A stretch of DNA of 64,000 nucleotides from CAYHCE01 sp964355015 (GCA_964355015.1 CAYHCE010000015.1:1-64000); one strand, 5' to 3'. Shown: positions 18,501-30,282, counted from the stretch's first letter. Translations and numbers: made by a program. Notes: generated by a model from the sequence alone, not told the origin.

Positions 18501-18907
18501 TCGGCGGGGCGCCCCCCGCCCGGGCGGTGCTGATCGCCCGCGATGGCGAGGGCTTCACGGTGCAGGAACGGCTGCGCCCGCCGCAGCGCCACGAGGCCAT
18601 CGAACAACTGGAACAGCTGCTGATCTGGCGCGAGGCGCACAGGCTCCCCTGCTGGCCGGTGCCGCCGGCCAGCGGCTGGACCTATGCGCTGGCCGAGCAG
18701 GTCAGAGCCGGCAGCGGCAAGGCCAAGGCGGCGGCCAGCTGGGAGGGCAACAGCTTCCAGCCCGGGGAACGCAACCAGGAGGAGATGGCCCTCTGCTTCG
18801 GGGCCGGCACCGCCTTCGAGGCACTGCTGACGGGGATTTTCGGGCCCTTCCAGGAGCTGGCGTGCGCCCTGTATGCCCCCCTGCTGGAGCTGCGGCTCAA
18901 GCCATGA
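15569..18907 (+). CDS. recC: Exodeoxyribonuclease V subunit RecC
   Basis: This 1112-residue protein is the Chi-scanning subunit of the RecBCD helicase-nuclease that repairs double-strand breaks. It opens [21 protein letters not shown], keeps the inactivated helicase core (TGVELPWRLTDRS, ISALEPMRAIPYRVIVLMGLDA) and is followed directly by recB and recD. No ATG is available at the right place. TTG 15569 matches where RecC homologues begin and overlaps the phosphatase stop. The frame opens further upstream but then only shadows the phosphatase. Confidence 0.93.
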   Translation: MLTVYRSNRADLLAQLLAQQLLLAPPDPFETLAVVVNTWPTSRWLGEQLAEGLGGIAANLRFPFPGSQLRRVVDQLLGEDPAGSDPWQATDLVWPLLELLPELVEAPEAAPLRRWLDCRGHHDELDPALWQLGRAIADGFDDLTLYRPAMAAAWWNGLVHDGRGEPLPESHRWQPLLFARLRERLGVRPFGLKLLDAIERLRRGSAETSGLTGPLRLFGLSSAPPIQVQLLQALSGAIPVDLYLLTPCRDLWQRCADRRRQLSDAIALQQPFGLDWLLKTPGLEARFGRLGGEFQQLLEGTGETQLGSWQERDLFFLPASAATTAGREPSLLEQLQEQLVEPAEARPLRRAAADHSLEFHACPGRLRQVQIVRDRLLQLMAADPGLEPRHILVMTPEVDRFAPLVASVFGDTAATGVELPWRLTDRSQQSEAGIACGLLQLLRLGGERLTATALEALLENEPLKGRFQLETDEPAALTAALQDCGFRWGLDGSARGGALAHSLSWAIDRLLLGLVLPDRPGLAVADCAPHALAGSIERQGRWIQLLTCLRRALERLGHPRTAAAWGLWLPTLLSDLFGDGGDRAWELQAIRSAIADWQESAEACPLLLGAPVVASVLEERLSAESGRFGHRSGALTISALEPMRAIPYRVIVLMGLDAAVFPRQRQRPGFHPMEQRRLLGDPDPADQDRYVLLEALLSARDHLLLCWTSREERRGDTLPPATPVRQWLEQLRADLDEEGFQGVLVEHAVNPLDRRNFLRQGERPAPSCDRRLCDARRRIEAAAAGAGVGAAAGLVPRPPLARRSLPDERPEREGQAGADPYDDLCRWLVAPQRQWLRELGLRPKEWAEAVDDLEPLELDERGRAALLRGALGRGDPGEAASDPPDWTGLTRGRGLLPPLAAGQLEVRGLERRWASLQGVLNPLGEPRRERHRWQPAGLPHTLEAELDWRGDTLVLMHTARPRPGHRLELWLQLLLAVVGGAPPARAVLIARDGEGFTVQERLRPPQRHEAIEQLEQLLIWREAHRLPCWPVPPASGWTYALAEQVRAGSGKAKAAASWEGNSFQPGERNQEEMALCFGAGTAFEALLTGIFGPFQELACALYAPLLELRLKP

Positions 18908-21900
18908 CGCGAACCCAGCCCTCCATGGAGACCGCGGCCGAGCCCGCCGACTTCGCGGCCAACGCGCTGCCGCTGGATCCCGGTGTCCACCTGCTGGAGG
19001 CCAGTGCCGGCACGGGCAAGACCTTCGCCCTGGCCCACCTGGTGCTGCGATTGGTGGGCGAGCGGCAGCTGTCGCTGCGGCAGCTGCTGGTGGTGACCTT
19101 CACCGAGGCGGCGGCGGCCGAGCTGAAGGACCGCATCGGTCGCCGGTTGCAGCAGGCCCTCCGGGGCCTCGACATCCCGGCCCTCCCATCTCTGGATGCG
19201 GATCTGCAGCTGTGGCTGGAGCGCTGGCACCCGGACGAGAGGCCGCAGCTGCGCGCCCGGCTGCTGCTGGCCCTCGAGGAGCTCGATGGCGCCGACATCA
19301 CCACCATCCACGGTTTCTGCCGCCGCATTCTGCGGCGGCAGGCACTGGAGGCCGGCCTGGGCCCCGAGGTGGAGCTCGAGGGGGAGGACGCCACGCTGCT
19401 GGAGCAGATCGTGCACGACTACTGGCAGCAGCAGCTGCTGCCCCTGCCCGCCCATCTGCTCGAGGGCCTGGTGACCAGGGGACTCAAGCGGGAGATGCTG
19501 CAGGACCTGCTCGGCAGCCTGGAGGGGGATCCGGCTCTGCGACCACCTCTACTGCCCGAAGGTCTGAGCGCCGACCAGCTGCTGCCGGAGCCGCTGATCG
19601 GCCTCTGGGACGCCAGCTGGCGGCGGTTCCGTGATCTGTGGCAGGAGCGAGGCGAGGCGCTGTATCAGGCGCTGAAGGACGCCCCCGCCCACTGGAAGAC
19701 ACTCGGCGCCAAGCCCTGCAGCGACTACCCGGCCCACCCCAGCAAGGATCGGGCTCAGGCGCTCAACGCCTGGCTCGCCGGCCAGGACTTGCCTGGCTCC
19801 TATGCCGCCGTGCTGGAGAAGAAGTCCAGCTGGCTGCCCGACTACTTCCACCCCGGTGCCTTCAGCAAGGTGGCGGCCAGGCTGGAGGGAGCGGAGCCTT
19901 CCCTGCCCGAACGGGAGCTGATGGAGGCGGTGGCGGCCCTCGTCGATGGTCCGGCCGAGGCCGTGCTCGCCCATTTCTGCCACTGGGGTGTCGGGGAACT
20001 GGAGCGGAGGCGACGGCGGACGGGGCGGATGGGATTCGGCGATCTGCTCCAGGGTCTGGATCCGGGTCCGGACGGGCTGGAGCGGAGCGATCTGCTCGCC
20101 TCTGTGCAGGAGCGCTATGCGGTGGCCCTGATCGACGAGTTCCAGGACACCGACCCGATCCAGTGGCGGATCCTGCGTCAGGCCTTCTGCCCGGCCGCCG
20201 CACCGGACTCCCGGCCCGAGGCCAGCGCCGCGAAGCGCCATCTGTTGGTGATGGTGGGCGATCCCAAGCAGGCGATCTACCGCTTTCGCGGTGGCGACCT
20301 GGGCACCTATCTGACGGCGCGGACCATGGCCGATGTCACGCATCGCCTCAGCCGCAACTTCCGCTCCTCGGCGGGCCTGCTCACGGCCCTGAATCGGCTG
20401 ATGCAGCCGGGGCTGAAGCGCTCGGGGCTGCTCGTCCCGCCCGTGGTGGCGAGTCGGGGGACCGGGCGTGACGAGCTGGTGCTGCCGGAGGGGGAGGAGG
20501 CGCTGCAGCTGCTCTGGCTGGGAGGTGAACGCGCGGCAGGGGACAAGCCGTTGAGTCGCTCCCAGCTGGAGAGTGTTCTGCCGGAACGGGTGAGCGCGCT
20601 GGTGCTGGCCCTTCTGCGCCGGGGGCTCCGCCTGCAGCGGGGGGAGGGACATCGACCCCTGGAACCGGCCGACATCTGCCTGCTGGTCAGCCGCCACGAT
20701 CAGGCCGAGGCACTGCGGCTGGCCCTGGAGCGTCGCGGCATCGCCAGCCGGCTGGTGAGCAAGGGGGATGTGTTCGAGGCTGAGGGCGCCGCGGTGCTGC
20801 AGCGCCTGCTCGATGCCCTGGCCGAGCCGGGCAGTGAACATCGCCAGCGCTTACTGGCCGCCTCGCCCCTGCTCGGCTGGAGCCCGCGGCAGCTCGCCAC
20901 CGCCTCGGCCGCCGACTGGGACGCCCTCGCCGAACGCCTCGGCCGGCTCGCCGCCAGCCTGAGCGCCAACGGGCTGCTCGCCGCCCTGGGAGACCTGTTG
21001 CGCGGCGAGGATCTGGCCCGGCTCTCCCTGAGCGGGCGGCTGCTGGCCGACCTGCAGCAGTGCGCCGAACTGGTGCAGGAGCGGCTTCACCAGGAACGGA
21101 TCGGGCCGGCCGCCGCCGCCGCCTGGCTGCGACGGCGGCGGCTCCACCCACCGCTGTCCGTGCCCGGGGACCACCAGCCCCACAGCGACGCGGTGGAATC
21201 GGCGGTGGGGGTTGTGACGGTGCACCGCAGCAAGGGTCTGGAGTTTCCTGTGGTGATCTGCCCCTATCTCTGGCAGGTGTCCGGTGGCGCGCCCAGCCGT
21301 GGCGCCGGGAAGCGCCCCTGGCGCCGCTGGACGCCACCGGGCGAGACGGAACCGCGGCTGGATCTGCATCTCGATCCGTTCTGGGGGGAGGGGCTGGCGT
21401 CGTCGCGACAGGAGCGCGAGGCTCTTGATGCCGAGAGCGAGCGGCTGGCGTACGTGGCCGTCACCCGCGCCATGGAGCTGCTGGTGCTCTGCTTCGGGCC
21501 TGCGGAGGGGCAGGCCGTCAATCCCCTTCACCCCTGGCTGTTCGCCGGCGAACCCAGCCCCGATCGCGGTGACGACAGGGATCCCTATCGCTCGCTGAGC
21601 GATGCCGACTGGCTGGAGCGCCTGCGGGGGGAGGTCGCCAGCCGTTCTCTGCCGCTGCGCCTGATCACGGCGGATCCTGATCTGTCGGCGCGAGCCCGCT
21701 GGCAGGCACCGCCCCAGCCGGGTGCCCTGGAAACGGGACCTGTGCCCACCTGGCGGCTGTCCTCGGGCTGGGGACGAAGCAGCTACTCGAGCTGGACCCA
21801 CGGGTCAGGGGGCGGCCTTGGCCCCGAGGCGCTGGAGGAGGGCCGTGAAACCGACGCCCTGGCGGAACTGGATCCTCTCGCCGTCGGCCCTCCCGATCTG

Positions 21901-22797
21901 GCCGCGGCCAGCTGGAGCGCCCTGGGTCCCCTGGCCACATTTCCCCGCGGCGCCGGCGCCGGCGACTGCCTGCACCGCATCCTCGAGCGCGTCGACCATC
22001 GCCAGCCGGGCTCGAGTCAGGCCCACGCCGAGCTGGTGCGCCGGGAGCTGGAACGGGCAGGGTTGCCGACGGAGCAGGGCGCACCGGTGCTGGTTTTCCT
22101 CGAGCAGCTGCGACTGACGCCCATGGGCGCTGCCCTGGGTGGCTTCCGGCTCGCCGACCTGGCGCCGGAGCGATGTCTGAACGAAATGCAGTTCGATCTG
22201 CCGCTGGCAACGGGTGATGAACCGGCCGGGGCTCCCGCCGCCGGCGACCGGCGCCAGCTTGTGCGGGCCGAGGAGCTGGCCCGTGTCTTCCGGGAGCACC
22301 CCGGCGGTCGCTTCGGGGTGTCCTATGCCGATCAGCTGGCCGATCTGCCGGTGGCCAGCCGCGGCTTCCTCACCGGTTCGATCGATCTGGTCTTCACCGC
22401 TCCCGATGCCAGGGGCCGCACCCGCTGGTGGGTGGCTGACTGGAAGAGCAACTGGCTTGGGGTCCGAGGCGATGACGGGCAGCCGCTGGCCTGTGGTCCG
22501 CTCCACTACGGGCAGGAGGCGATGGCGGCCCTGATGGCCGGCCACCACTACCCGCTGCAGGCCCACCTCTATCTGGTGGCCCTGCACCGCTACCTGCGCT
22601 GGCGACTGCCGGGCTATCGGCCTGAGCGGGACCTCGGAGGGTACGTCTATCTGTTTCTGCGGGGAGTTCCGGGCCCGCTCAGGCCGCCGCCCGGCCTGTC
22701 GATGCGGGAGATGGCCGTACCCGGAGTGTTCGTGGAGCCGGTGACGCTTCCGCGTCTGGCAGCCCTTGATGCTCTGCTGCGGGAGGGACAGCCGTGA
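18904..22797 (+). CDS. recB: Exodeoxyribonuclease V subunit RecB
   Basis: The 1297-residue protein is the 3'-5' helicase and nuclease subunit of RecBCD. The Walker A motif ASAGTGKT is at residues 33-40, motif II is DEFQDTDPIQW, and SKGLEFPVVICPYLW and VAVTRAMELLVL follow. The C-terminal nuclease domain keeps SIDLVF and the DxK core DWKSN. ATG 18904 overlaps the recC stop (ATGA). A complete nuclease suggests normal Chi-regulated recombination, although the local Chi sequence is unknown. Confidence 0.95.
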   Translation: MTRTQPSMETAAEPADFAANALPLDPGVHLLEASAGTGKTFALAHLVLRLVGERQLSLRQLLVVTFTEAAAAELKDRIGRRLQQALRGLDIPALPSLDADLQLWLERWHPDERPQLRARLLLALEELDGADITTIHGFCRRILRRQALEAGLGPEVELEGEDATLLEQIVHDYWQQQLLPLPAHLLEGLVTRGLKREMLQDLLGSLEGDPALRPPLLPEGLSADQLLPEPLIGLWDASWRRFRDLWQERGEALYQALKDAPAHWKTLGAKPCSDYPAHPSKDRAQALNAWLAGQDLPGSYAAVLEKKSSWLPDYFHPGAFSKVAARLEGAEPSLPERELMEAVAALVDGPAEAVLAHFCHWGVGELERRRRRTGRMGFGDLLQGLDPGPDGLERSDLLASVQERYAVALIDEFQDTDPIQWRILRQAFCPAAAPDSRPEASAAKRHLLVMVGDPKQAIYRFRGGDLGTYLTARTMADVTHRLSRNFRSSAGLLTALNRLMQPGLKRSGLLVPPVVASRGTGRDELVLPEGEEALQLLWLGGERAAGDKPLSRSQLESVLPERVSALVLALLRRGLRLQRGEGHRPLEPADICLLVSRHDQAEALRLALERRGIASRLVSKGDVFEAEGAAVLQRLLDALAEPGSEHRQRLLAASPLLGWSPRQLATASAADWDALAERLGRLAASLSANGLLAALGDLLRGEDLARLSLSGRLLADLQQCAELVQERLHQERIGPAAAAAWLRRRRLHPPLSVPGDHQPHSDAVESAVGVVTVHRSKGLEFPVVICPYLWQVSGGAPSRGAGKRPWRRWTPPGETEPRLDLHLDPFWGEGLASSRQEREALDAESERLAYVAVTRAMELLVLCFGPAEGQAVNPLHPWLFAGEPSPDRGDDRDPYRSLSDADWLERLRGEVASRSLPLRLITADPDLSARARWQAPPQPGALETGPVPTWRLSSGWGRSSYSSWTHGSGGGLGPEALEEGRETDALAELDPLAVGPPDLAAASWSALGPLATFPRGAGAGDCLHRILERVDHRQPGSSQAHAELVRRELERAGLPTEQGAPVLVFLEQLRLTPMGAALGGFRLADLAPERCLNEMQFDLPLATGDEPAGAPAAGDRRQLVRAEELARVFREHPGGRFGVSYADQLADLPVASRGFLTGSIDLVFTAPDARGRTRWWVADWKSNWLGVRGDDGQPLACGPLHYGQEAMAALMAGHHYPLQAHLYLVALHRYLRWRLPGYRPERDLGGYVYLFLRGVPGPLRPPPGLSMREMAVPGVFVEPVTLPRLAALDALLREGQP

Positions 22798-24525
22798 GCG
22801 GCCCCCCGGCAGCCGCGGCGACGGGATCGCCCGGCCCCCGCCCCTGGGTGGAACCCCTGGGCCGTGCCCTGGCCGAGGCTCTGCCGCGCCTCTACGCAGT
22901 TGCCCCCGATCCGCTCCTGGTCGAGCTGCTGCAGGCCCTCACCGCCGCCCTGGCGCGAGGCGAGCTCGAGGTGCCCCTGCAGGGTCCCGCCCCGGAGGGA
23001 ATCTCGGAGTGGGTCTGGCCAGAGGGACAGCGCCGGGCTCTGGCGCGCTCCGGGCTGGCCGACGACCGGTCCCCCGCCGGCCCGCCGGGTCCACTGCTGC
23101 TCACGGCCCTGGGGGTGGGCTGGCGTCGCTGGCTGGAGCAGCTCGACACCGTTCTGGCGGATCTGCACAGGCGTGCCCTGGCTCCGCTGACCCAGCCGCT
23201 CGACCCCCAGCAGCTGGAACGCGCTGTGGAGGTCGCGGGTCGTCGCGGGGGGCTGGACGGCCGCCAGCGCCAGGCGGTGGCGGCCCTGCTGCGCCACCGC
23301 CTGGTACTGCTGGGCGGCGGGCCCGGTACGGGCAAGACCAGCACCGTGGTGCAGATGCTGGCGGCGTCACTGGAGTTGAGGCCGGATCTTCGGCTCCACC
23401 TGGCGGCGCCCACCGGCAAGGCGGCGGCCAGGTTGCGCCAGGCGATCGGCGAGCGAGCCGGCACCCTGACCCCTCTGCTGGCCGGCCGGCTGGCCGCCGT
23501 GCCCTGCACCACCCTGCATCGGCTGCTGGAGAGCCGCGGCGAGAGTTTCGGACGCGACCGGGACCATCCGCTGGCCCTTGATCTCCTCGTTGTGGATGAG
23601 GTGTCGATGCTCGACCTGCCGCTGACGGCGGCGCTGCTGGATGCCCTGCCGGCCGAGGCCCAGCTTCTGCTGGTGGGAGATCCGGCCCAGCTGCCGCCGG
23701 TGGGCCCCGGCGCGGTATTGAGCGAGCTGTACCAGCCGCCGCGGCTGGCCGGCCTCGGTGAGGCGGCGATCCAGCTGGCCACCACCTACCGCAACGACGG
23801 GGCCATCGCCCGGGCGGCGGAGCGACTGCGCCGCGGCGACCTGGACGGACTGCTGGACACACTCCGGCAACTGGAGGCGGCGGACAACCTGTGCTGGTGG
23901 CGTTGCCGTCCTCCCCAGCTCCCGCCGCAGCTGGGCGAGCGCCTGAGGGCCCATCAGGACCGGCTGCGACAGCTGGCCCGGCAGTGGGATCCCACCGAGC
24001 TCGAAAGTGGGCTGGCTCTGCTGCGCGAAGTCGACAGCTTCGTGGTGCTGGCCCCCACGCGGCGGGGGCCCTGGGGGGTGGAGGCCCTGCATCGGCGCCA
24101 GCTGGGGGCGGCGGAACGACTGGGAACCTCGGCCTGGCCGCTGGGAACCCCTGTGCTCTGCCAGCGCAATCTGAGCGAGCAGGGGCTGGCCAACGGAGAT
24201 GTGGGGGTGGTGGTGGAGCTGGAGGGCCAGCGGCGCTTGCTGTTTGGAGGCAGCGATGCCTTGGGCGCCGCCGCCCTGCGCCTGATCCATCCCAGCCGTC
24301 TGGCCGGGGCGGAGCCGGCCCTGGCCCTCACCATCCACAAGGCCCAGGGCAGCCAGTACCGGGAGGTCGTGGTGCTCATGCCGGAGTCGCTTCCCGGGGA
24401 TGGAGGCCGGGAAGCAACTCGAGATGGCCGCCTGCTTTACACCGCTCTGACACGGGCGCAGCAGGAGGCTGTTCTGATCACACCCGACCAGCTGGACTGG
24501 TTGCCTGCTGCAGTGGAGCAGCCGA

Positions 24526-24536
<11 letters not shown>
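22794..24536 (+). CDS. recD: Exodeoxyribonuclease V subunit RecD
   Basis: The 580-residue protein is the 5'-3' helicase of RecBCD. Walker [10 protein letters not shown] is at about 174-182, motif II is VDEVSMLD, and the late motifs [11 protein letters not shown] and ALTRAQ are present. Translation starts at GTG 22794, overlapping the recB stop by three bases, so recC, recB and recD are coupled. Its last 11 bases overlap the end of glnN on the other strand. Confidence 0.95.
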
Positions 24537-26694
<2,158 letters not shown>

Positions 26695-26717
26695 AGGGAG
26701 CGAAAAAGTCTCGGAGC

Positions 26718-26760
26718 ATCCAAGGCGGGTGGGGGTCCCTTGAGGTGAAGCCGTTGCTAC
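26718..26760 (-). promoter_or_regulatory. Possible NtcA-activated promoter of glnN
   Basis: On the minus strand, 26760 down to 26747 reads GTA-N8-TTC, one base off the NtcA consensus GTA-N8-TAC. A TTGGAT hexamer at 26723-26718 stands 23 bases further on, close to the TAN3T box expected at 22. The predicted transcript start would give a leader of roughly 18 bases. Each element deviates by one base, so this is a candidate only; the known NtcA control of GSIII genes makes it plausible. Confidence 0.35.
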
Positions 26761-27081
26761 ACATCACTAACCCCTGCAACATGCCGGGCGAAGGTGACTG
26801 TGGCCGGCGCACTCTGTGCGGTGATTCCCTACTTCCAGCCGCCAGCGCCGGTCTGCCGCTGCCTGCCTGCCGCCGACTCCGGGAGCCGTGAAGCGCCCGG
26901 GCCACCCTTGCCTGGTTCTGCCCAAACGGATCCTGAGTCTCTGGGCCGGGAGTCCCACCCCCGTTCGGAGGAACACCTTGTCGCCGCAGGGCCCCAGCCT
27001 GGTGGACAGGGTCTTCCAGGTGGCCTCGGTTCCTGATCGGCTCGATCAGCGCCCTGGCTCCGATCGATTCGCTCCGCAGCG
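26761..27081. other. Intergenic stretch upstream of glnN and 27082 gene
   Basis: About 320 bases between two divergent genes. Small open frames on both strands have no recognisable product. Beyond the possible glnN promoter at its left edge I see no RNA gene, repeat or clear terminator. Confidence 0.4.
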
Positions 27082-27339
27082 ATGGGACAGACTGAGAACG
27101 CCAACAGCCAGGACCCGATGATCCGCTACTTCCTTCTGCTGCCGGATCCCAAGGGAGGGGAGGCTACCCTCGGCAGGCTGATGGACGACCGTTCCGAGTC
27201 CTGCTTCGACACCTCCGCCACCCCACCCACCTGGCAGGGTTGCAGGAACCAGATTCAGCGCCGGCTCCACGACCACGACAAGATCGCCGAGATCAGTCTG
27301 GCCCGTGCCCAGGCCTGGCAGCCTGCTGCCTTTGCCTGA
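27082..27339 (+). CDS. Small cyanobacterial protein, unknown
   Basis: An 85-residue protein with a hydrophobic strand-like start after Met13 (MIRYFLLLPDPKGGE) and a basic middle (CRNQIQRRLHDHDKIAEISL). ATG 27118 is an equally possible start. It overlaps the following cupin gene by 35 bases if that gene starts at its GTG. No function is known to me. Confidence 0.45.
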   Translation: MGQTENANSQDPMIRYFLLLPDPKGGEATLGRLMDDRSESCFDTSATPPTWQGCRNQIQRRLHDHDKIAEISLARAQAWQPAAFA

Positions 27340-27694
27340 TACCCCCGGCCAGATCGGCGAGCGCACCCTGCGTCCCTGGGGCTGGTACGAAACCGTCGGG
27401 ACCGGTTCTGGCCATCTCATCAAGCGCCTCTGGCTCGACCCGGGCCGGCGCATCTGCCTGCAGCGGCACCGTCATCGCTGTGAGCACTGGGTGGTGGTGG
27501 AGGGCAGCGGCCAGCTGGAATGTGAGGGATCGGCTCTGGACGCGGCGGTGGGAACCACTCTGTTCATTCCCCTGGGAGCGGTGCACCGGGCAACGGCCGC
27601 AGCGAACGGACTACTGATCGTGGAAGTGCAGCGCGGAGAGGATCTGCGGGAAGAAGATATCGAGCGTCTCGAGGATGATTACGGCCGTTCCTGA
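27305..27694 (+). CDS. Cupin, mannose-6-phosphate isomerase type II-like
   Basis: A 129-residue single cupin domain. RPWGWYETVGTGSGHLIKRL and PGRRICLQRHRHRCEHWVVVEG are the hallmarks of the isomerase cupin usually fused to mannose-1-phosphate guanylyltransferase. HxH-x-Glu-type metal ligands are seen in RHRHRCEHW. Here it stands alone, so the substrate is uncertain. The start is unclear: GTG 27305 is the longest option, and a TTG about 25 bases later would put the start just before the conserved part. Confidence 0.75.
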   Translation: MPRPGSLLPLPDTPGQIGERTLRPWGWYETVGTGSGHLIKRLWLDPGRRICLQRHRHRCEHWVVVEGSGQLECEGSALDAAVGTTLFIPLGAVHRATAAANGLLIVEVQRGEDLREEDIERLEDDYGRS

Positions 27695-27861
27695 GCCCCG
27701 GCTTCAGGCTTGGCGGAAACAGCACCCCCTAATGATAGAGTTGGTGTTCCCCCTTTGATAAAGGGCAAGGCAGTCTTGCTTCAGGCCCTGTGGCCGCGAG
27801 ATTCGGGTAGCTGCCGGCCTGCGTTGAAGGAATTCCCAGGCCAACGCCCCAACCACACTCC
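27695..27861 (+). promoter_or_regulatory. Leader of DEAD-box helicase gene, with hairpin
   Basis: The 167 bases before the GTG start are unusually AT-rich for this genome around 27730-27765. They contain a CCCTTT-GAT-AAAGGG hairpin at 27751-27765. RNA helicase genes of this type often have long structured leaders used in cold-shock autoregulation. That is family knowledge; only the hairpin is seen here. Confidence 0.3.
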
Positions 27862-29844
27862 GTGACCCAGCCCTCCGCGTGCGAGAGCTTCGCTTGCTCT
27901 GTCGATCTCAGCTCGACTCCCGCCCGCCCCATCTCCACAGCCATCCCTACCCAGAGCGAAACCATCACCACCACCCCCTCCGTCGAGCCCGGCGCCACCG
28001 TCACCAGCAGCGTCGACCTGAGCGCCCTTGAGCTGGGCGTCCCCGCAACGTCTCCCGGTGCCGACGATTCGCTCCTCCCCGCAGCCGAGCCCGACACCAC
28101 CCTCATCGGCCCGATCGAAACGCCCACAGCGGCCGGAAGCGGCGAGGCCGGCGGCTTCTCCGGTTTCGGCTTCGGTCCCGAACTCGTCGAGGCAGTGGCC
28201 GCCTGCGGCTACACCGACCCCTCGCCGATCCAGAAGGCCGCCATCCCCGAGCTGATGCTGGGCCGCGATCTCGTCGGCCAGGCCCAGACCGGCACCGGCA
28301 AGACAGCCGCCTTTGCCCTGCCTCTGCTGGCGCGCCTTGATCCCCAGCAGCGCACCCCCCAGGTGCTGGTTCTCACCCCAACGCGCGAGCTGGCGCTGCA
28401 GGTGGCCGAGGCGTTCAACGGCTATGCGGCCCGGCTGCCCCAGGTGAGGGTGCTGCCGATCTATGGAGGCGCAGATTTCCGCGATCAGATCGTGCGCCTC
28501 AAGCGCGGCGTGCAGATCGTGGTCGGCACCCCCGGCCGGGTGATGGACCATATGCGCCAGGGAACTCTCGACCTCTCGGGTCTGCGCAGCCTCGTGCTTG
28601 ACGAAGCCGACGAGATGCTCCGCATGGGCTTCATCGACGACGTGGAATGGGTGCTGGAGCAACTTCCCGCCCAGCGCCAGGTGGTTCTCTTCTCCGCCAC
28701 CATGCCGTCGGAGATCCGCCGGCTCTCCCGCAAGTATCTGCAGGATCCCGCCGAAGTCACCATCCGTCAGAAGGGGGCCGAATCGAGTTCGATCCGCCAG
28801 CGCCACCTGGTGGTGCATGCGGCCCAGAAGCTGGAGGCGCTCACCCGGGTGCTGGAGGCTGAATCCAGGGAAGGCGTGATCATCTTCGCCCGCACCAAGG
28901 CCATCACCCTGGCGGTGTCGGAAGCGCTGGAGCAGCATGGCTACGACGTGGCCGTGCTCAATGGCGACGTGCCCCAGGCCCAGCGCGAACGCACCGTGGA
29001 GCGGCTGCGCAGCGGCCAGGTGAATGTGCTGGTGGCCACCGACGTGGCGGCCCGCGGCCTTGACGTGGACCGGATCACGCTGGTGATCAACTACGACATC
29101 CCCTTTGACAGTGAGGCCTACGTCCACCGCATCGGTCGCACGGGCCGGGCGGGTCGCAAGGGTGATGCGATCCTGTTCCTCACTCCACGTGAGCGGCGTT
29201 TTCTCACCGGGCTGGAGCGGACAGTGGGCAAGCCGATCACCCTGATGGAGGTGCCCACCAACGCCGACATCAACCAGAGCCGGCTCGATCGCCTGCGTCA
29301 GCGTCTCACCACACTGGTGGGCACACCTCGGGCGGATGCCCAGGAGCTGGCGCTGCTCAGTGAGATCCTGCAGCGGGTGGGCCGCGAGATCGAAACCAGC
29401 CCCGAACAGCTGGCCCTGGCCGCACTGCAGCTGGCCGTCGGCGAGCGGCCTCTCCTCGTGCAGGGGTCGGAGTCGTGGCAGACGCCCACCCCGTGCAGGG
29501 ATCGTCAGCGGGACGACGACGACCGTCGCGGCGACCGCCGCAGGCCTGAGCGGCAGGGACGTCCTCCCTCGGCCGGACGTGGCGATGGTCAGGCCCCTCC
29601 CGACGCCGACATGGAGCGGTTCCGGATTGAGGTGGGTTGGCAGGACAGGGTCAAGCCGGGCAACATCGTTGGGGCGATTGCCAACGAGGCCGGTCTGAAC
29701 GGTCGCAGCATCGGCAGGATCCAGATCTTTGACACGCACAGCACCGTGGACCTTCCCAGCGGCATGCCCGAGGATGTGTTCAACGCGCTCCGGCAGTTGC
29801 GGGTCATGAACAAGGAACTCCAGATCACCCGCTTCCCCTGCTGA
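27862..29844 (+). CDS. DEAD-box ATP-dependent RNA helicase (CsdA/DeaD-like)
   Basis: The 660-residue protein unwinds RNA duplexes. After a Thr/Ser/Pro-rich, acidic N-terminal extension of about 95 residues come the Q motif (GYTDPSPIQKAAIP), AQTGTGKT, PTRELALQV, TPGRV, DEAD, SAT, ARGLDVDR and HRIGRTGRAG. A basic linker (about 545-580, DDDDRRGDRRRPERQGR) leads to a DbpA-like RNA-binding domain (IRIEVGW-type FRIEVGWQDRVKPGNIVGAI). This layout is that of cold-shock helicases acting in ribosome assembly and mRNA decay. A GTG start at 27862 is used. Confidence 0.92.
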   Translation: MTQPSACESFACSVDLSSTPARPISTAIPTQSETITTTPSVEPGATVTSSVDLSALELGVPATSPGADDSLLPAAEPDTTLIGPIETPTAAGSGEAGGFSGFGFGPELVEAVAACGYTDPSPIQKAAIPELMLGRDLVGQAQTGTGKTAAFALPLLARLDPQQRTPQVLVLTPTRELALQVAEAFNGYAARLPQVRVLPIYGGADFRDQIVRLKRGVQIVVGTPGRVMDHMRQGTLDLSGLRSLVLDEADEMLRMGFIDDVEWVLEQLPAQRQVVLFSATMPSEIRRLSRKYLQDPAEVTIRQKGAESSSIRQRHLVVHAAQKLEALTRVLEAESREGVIIFARTKAITLAVSEALEQHGYDVAVLNGDVPQAQRERTVERLRSGQVNVLVATDVAARGLDVDRITLVINYDIPFDSEAYVHRIGRTGRAGRKGDAILFLTPRERRFLTGLERTVGKPITLMEVPTNADINQSRLDRLRQRLTTLVGTPRADAQELALLSEILQRVGREIETSPEQLALAALQLAVGERPLLVQGSESWQTPTPCRDRQRDDDDRRGDRRRPERQGRPPSAGRGDGQAPPDADMERFRIEVGWQDRVKPGNIVGAIANEAGLNGRSIGRIQIFDTHSTVDLPSGMPEDVFNALRQLRVMNKELQITRFPC

Positions 29845-29878
29845 GCTTCGCGATCCTTCCACGGAGTTCTCCTTCTGC

Positions 29879-30232
29879 ATGACGACCCTCCCCGTGATCG
29901 ATCCCCGCCGAATCCGGGGATCGGTTCTTCGTGCCGGTGTGGCCTTCGCCTCCTTGCTGGAGCTGACGGCAATCTTCGTTCTGGCTTCGCCGCCGGCCCA
30001 GGCCGGCGGCAGTCTCGAGGCCTCCGCCAGCTCTGTCCTTCAGGATGAGAGAGTCACGAAGTTCTGCCTGGCCACGGTGAGTGCGGCGTTCCAGGCTGCC
30101 CGCAAGGTGGCGCCCCCAGGCCTCGAGGCCTTCGCCTGCACCTGTTTCATCGACCAGGTCTCCCAAGGGGTGGGTCTCGATGTCGCCCAGTCCACTTGCC
30201 GCCAGAAGGCCTCGGCCCGCTACAACCTGTAG
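29879..30232 (+). CDS. Secreted small protein with Cys pairs
   Basis: A 117-residue protein with a Sec signal peptide (about 1-42, ending PPAQA). A mature part follows with four Cys, CLATVSAAF, ACTCFIDQV and STCRQKAS, likely paired in the periplasm or lumen. I do not recognise the family. It follows the helicase gene by 34 bases on the same strand and could be cotranscribed. Confidence 0.55.
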   Translation: MTTLPVIDPRRIRGSVLRAGVAFASLLELTAIFVLASPPAQAGGSLEASASSVLQDERVTKFCLATVSAAFQAARKVAPPGLEAFACTCFIDQVSQGVGLDVAQSTCRQKASARYNL

Positions 30233-30282
30233 GGACCGAACGGCCTGGGTGGATCGGGAGCCGGACGCCCTGATCCGGAGGT

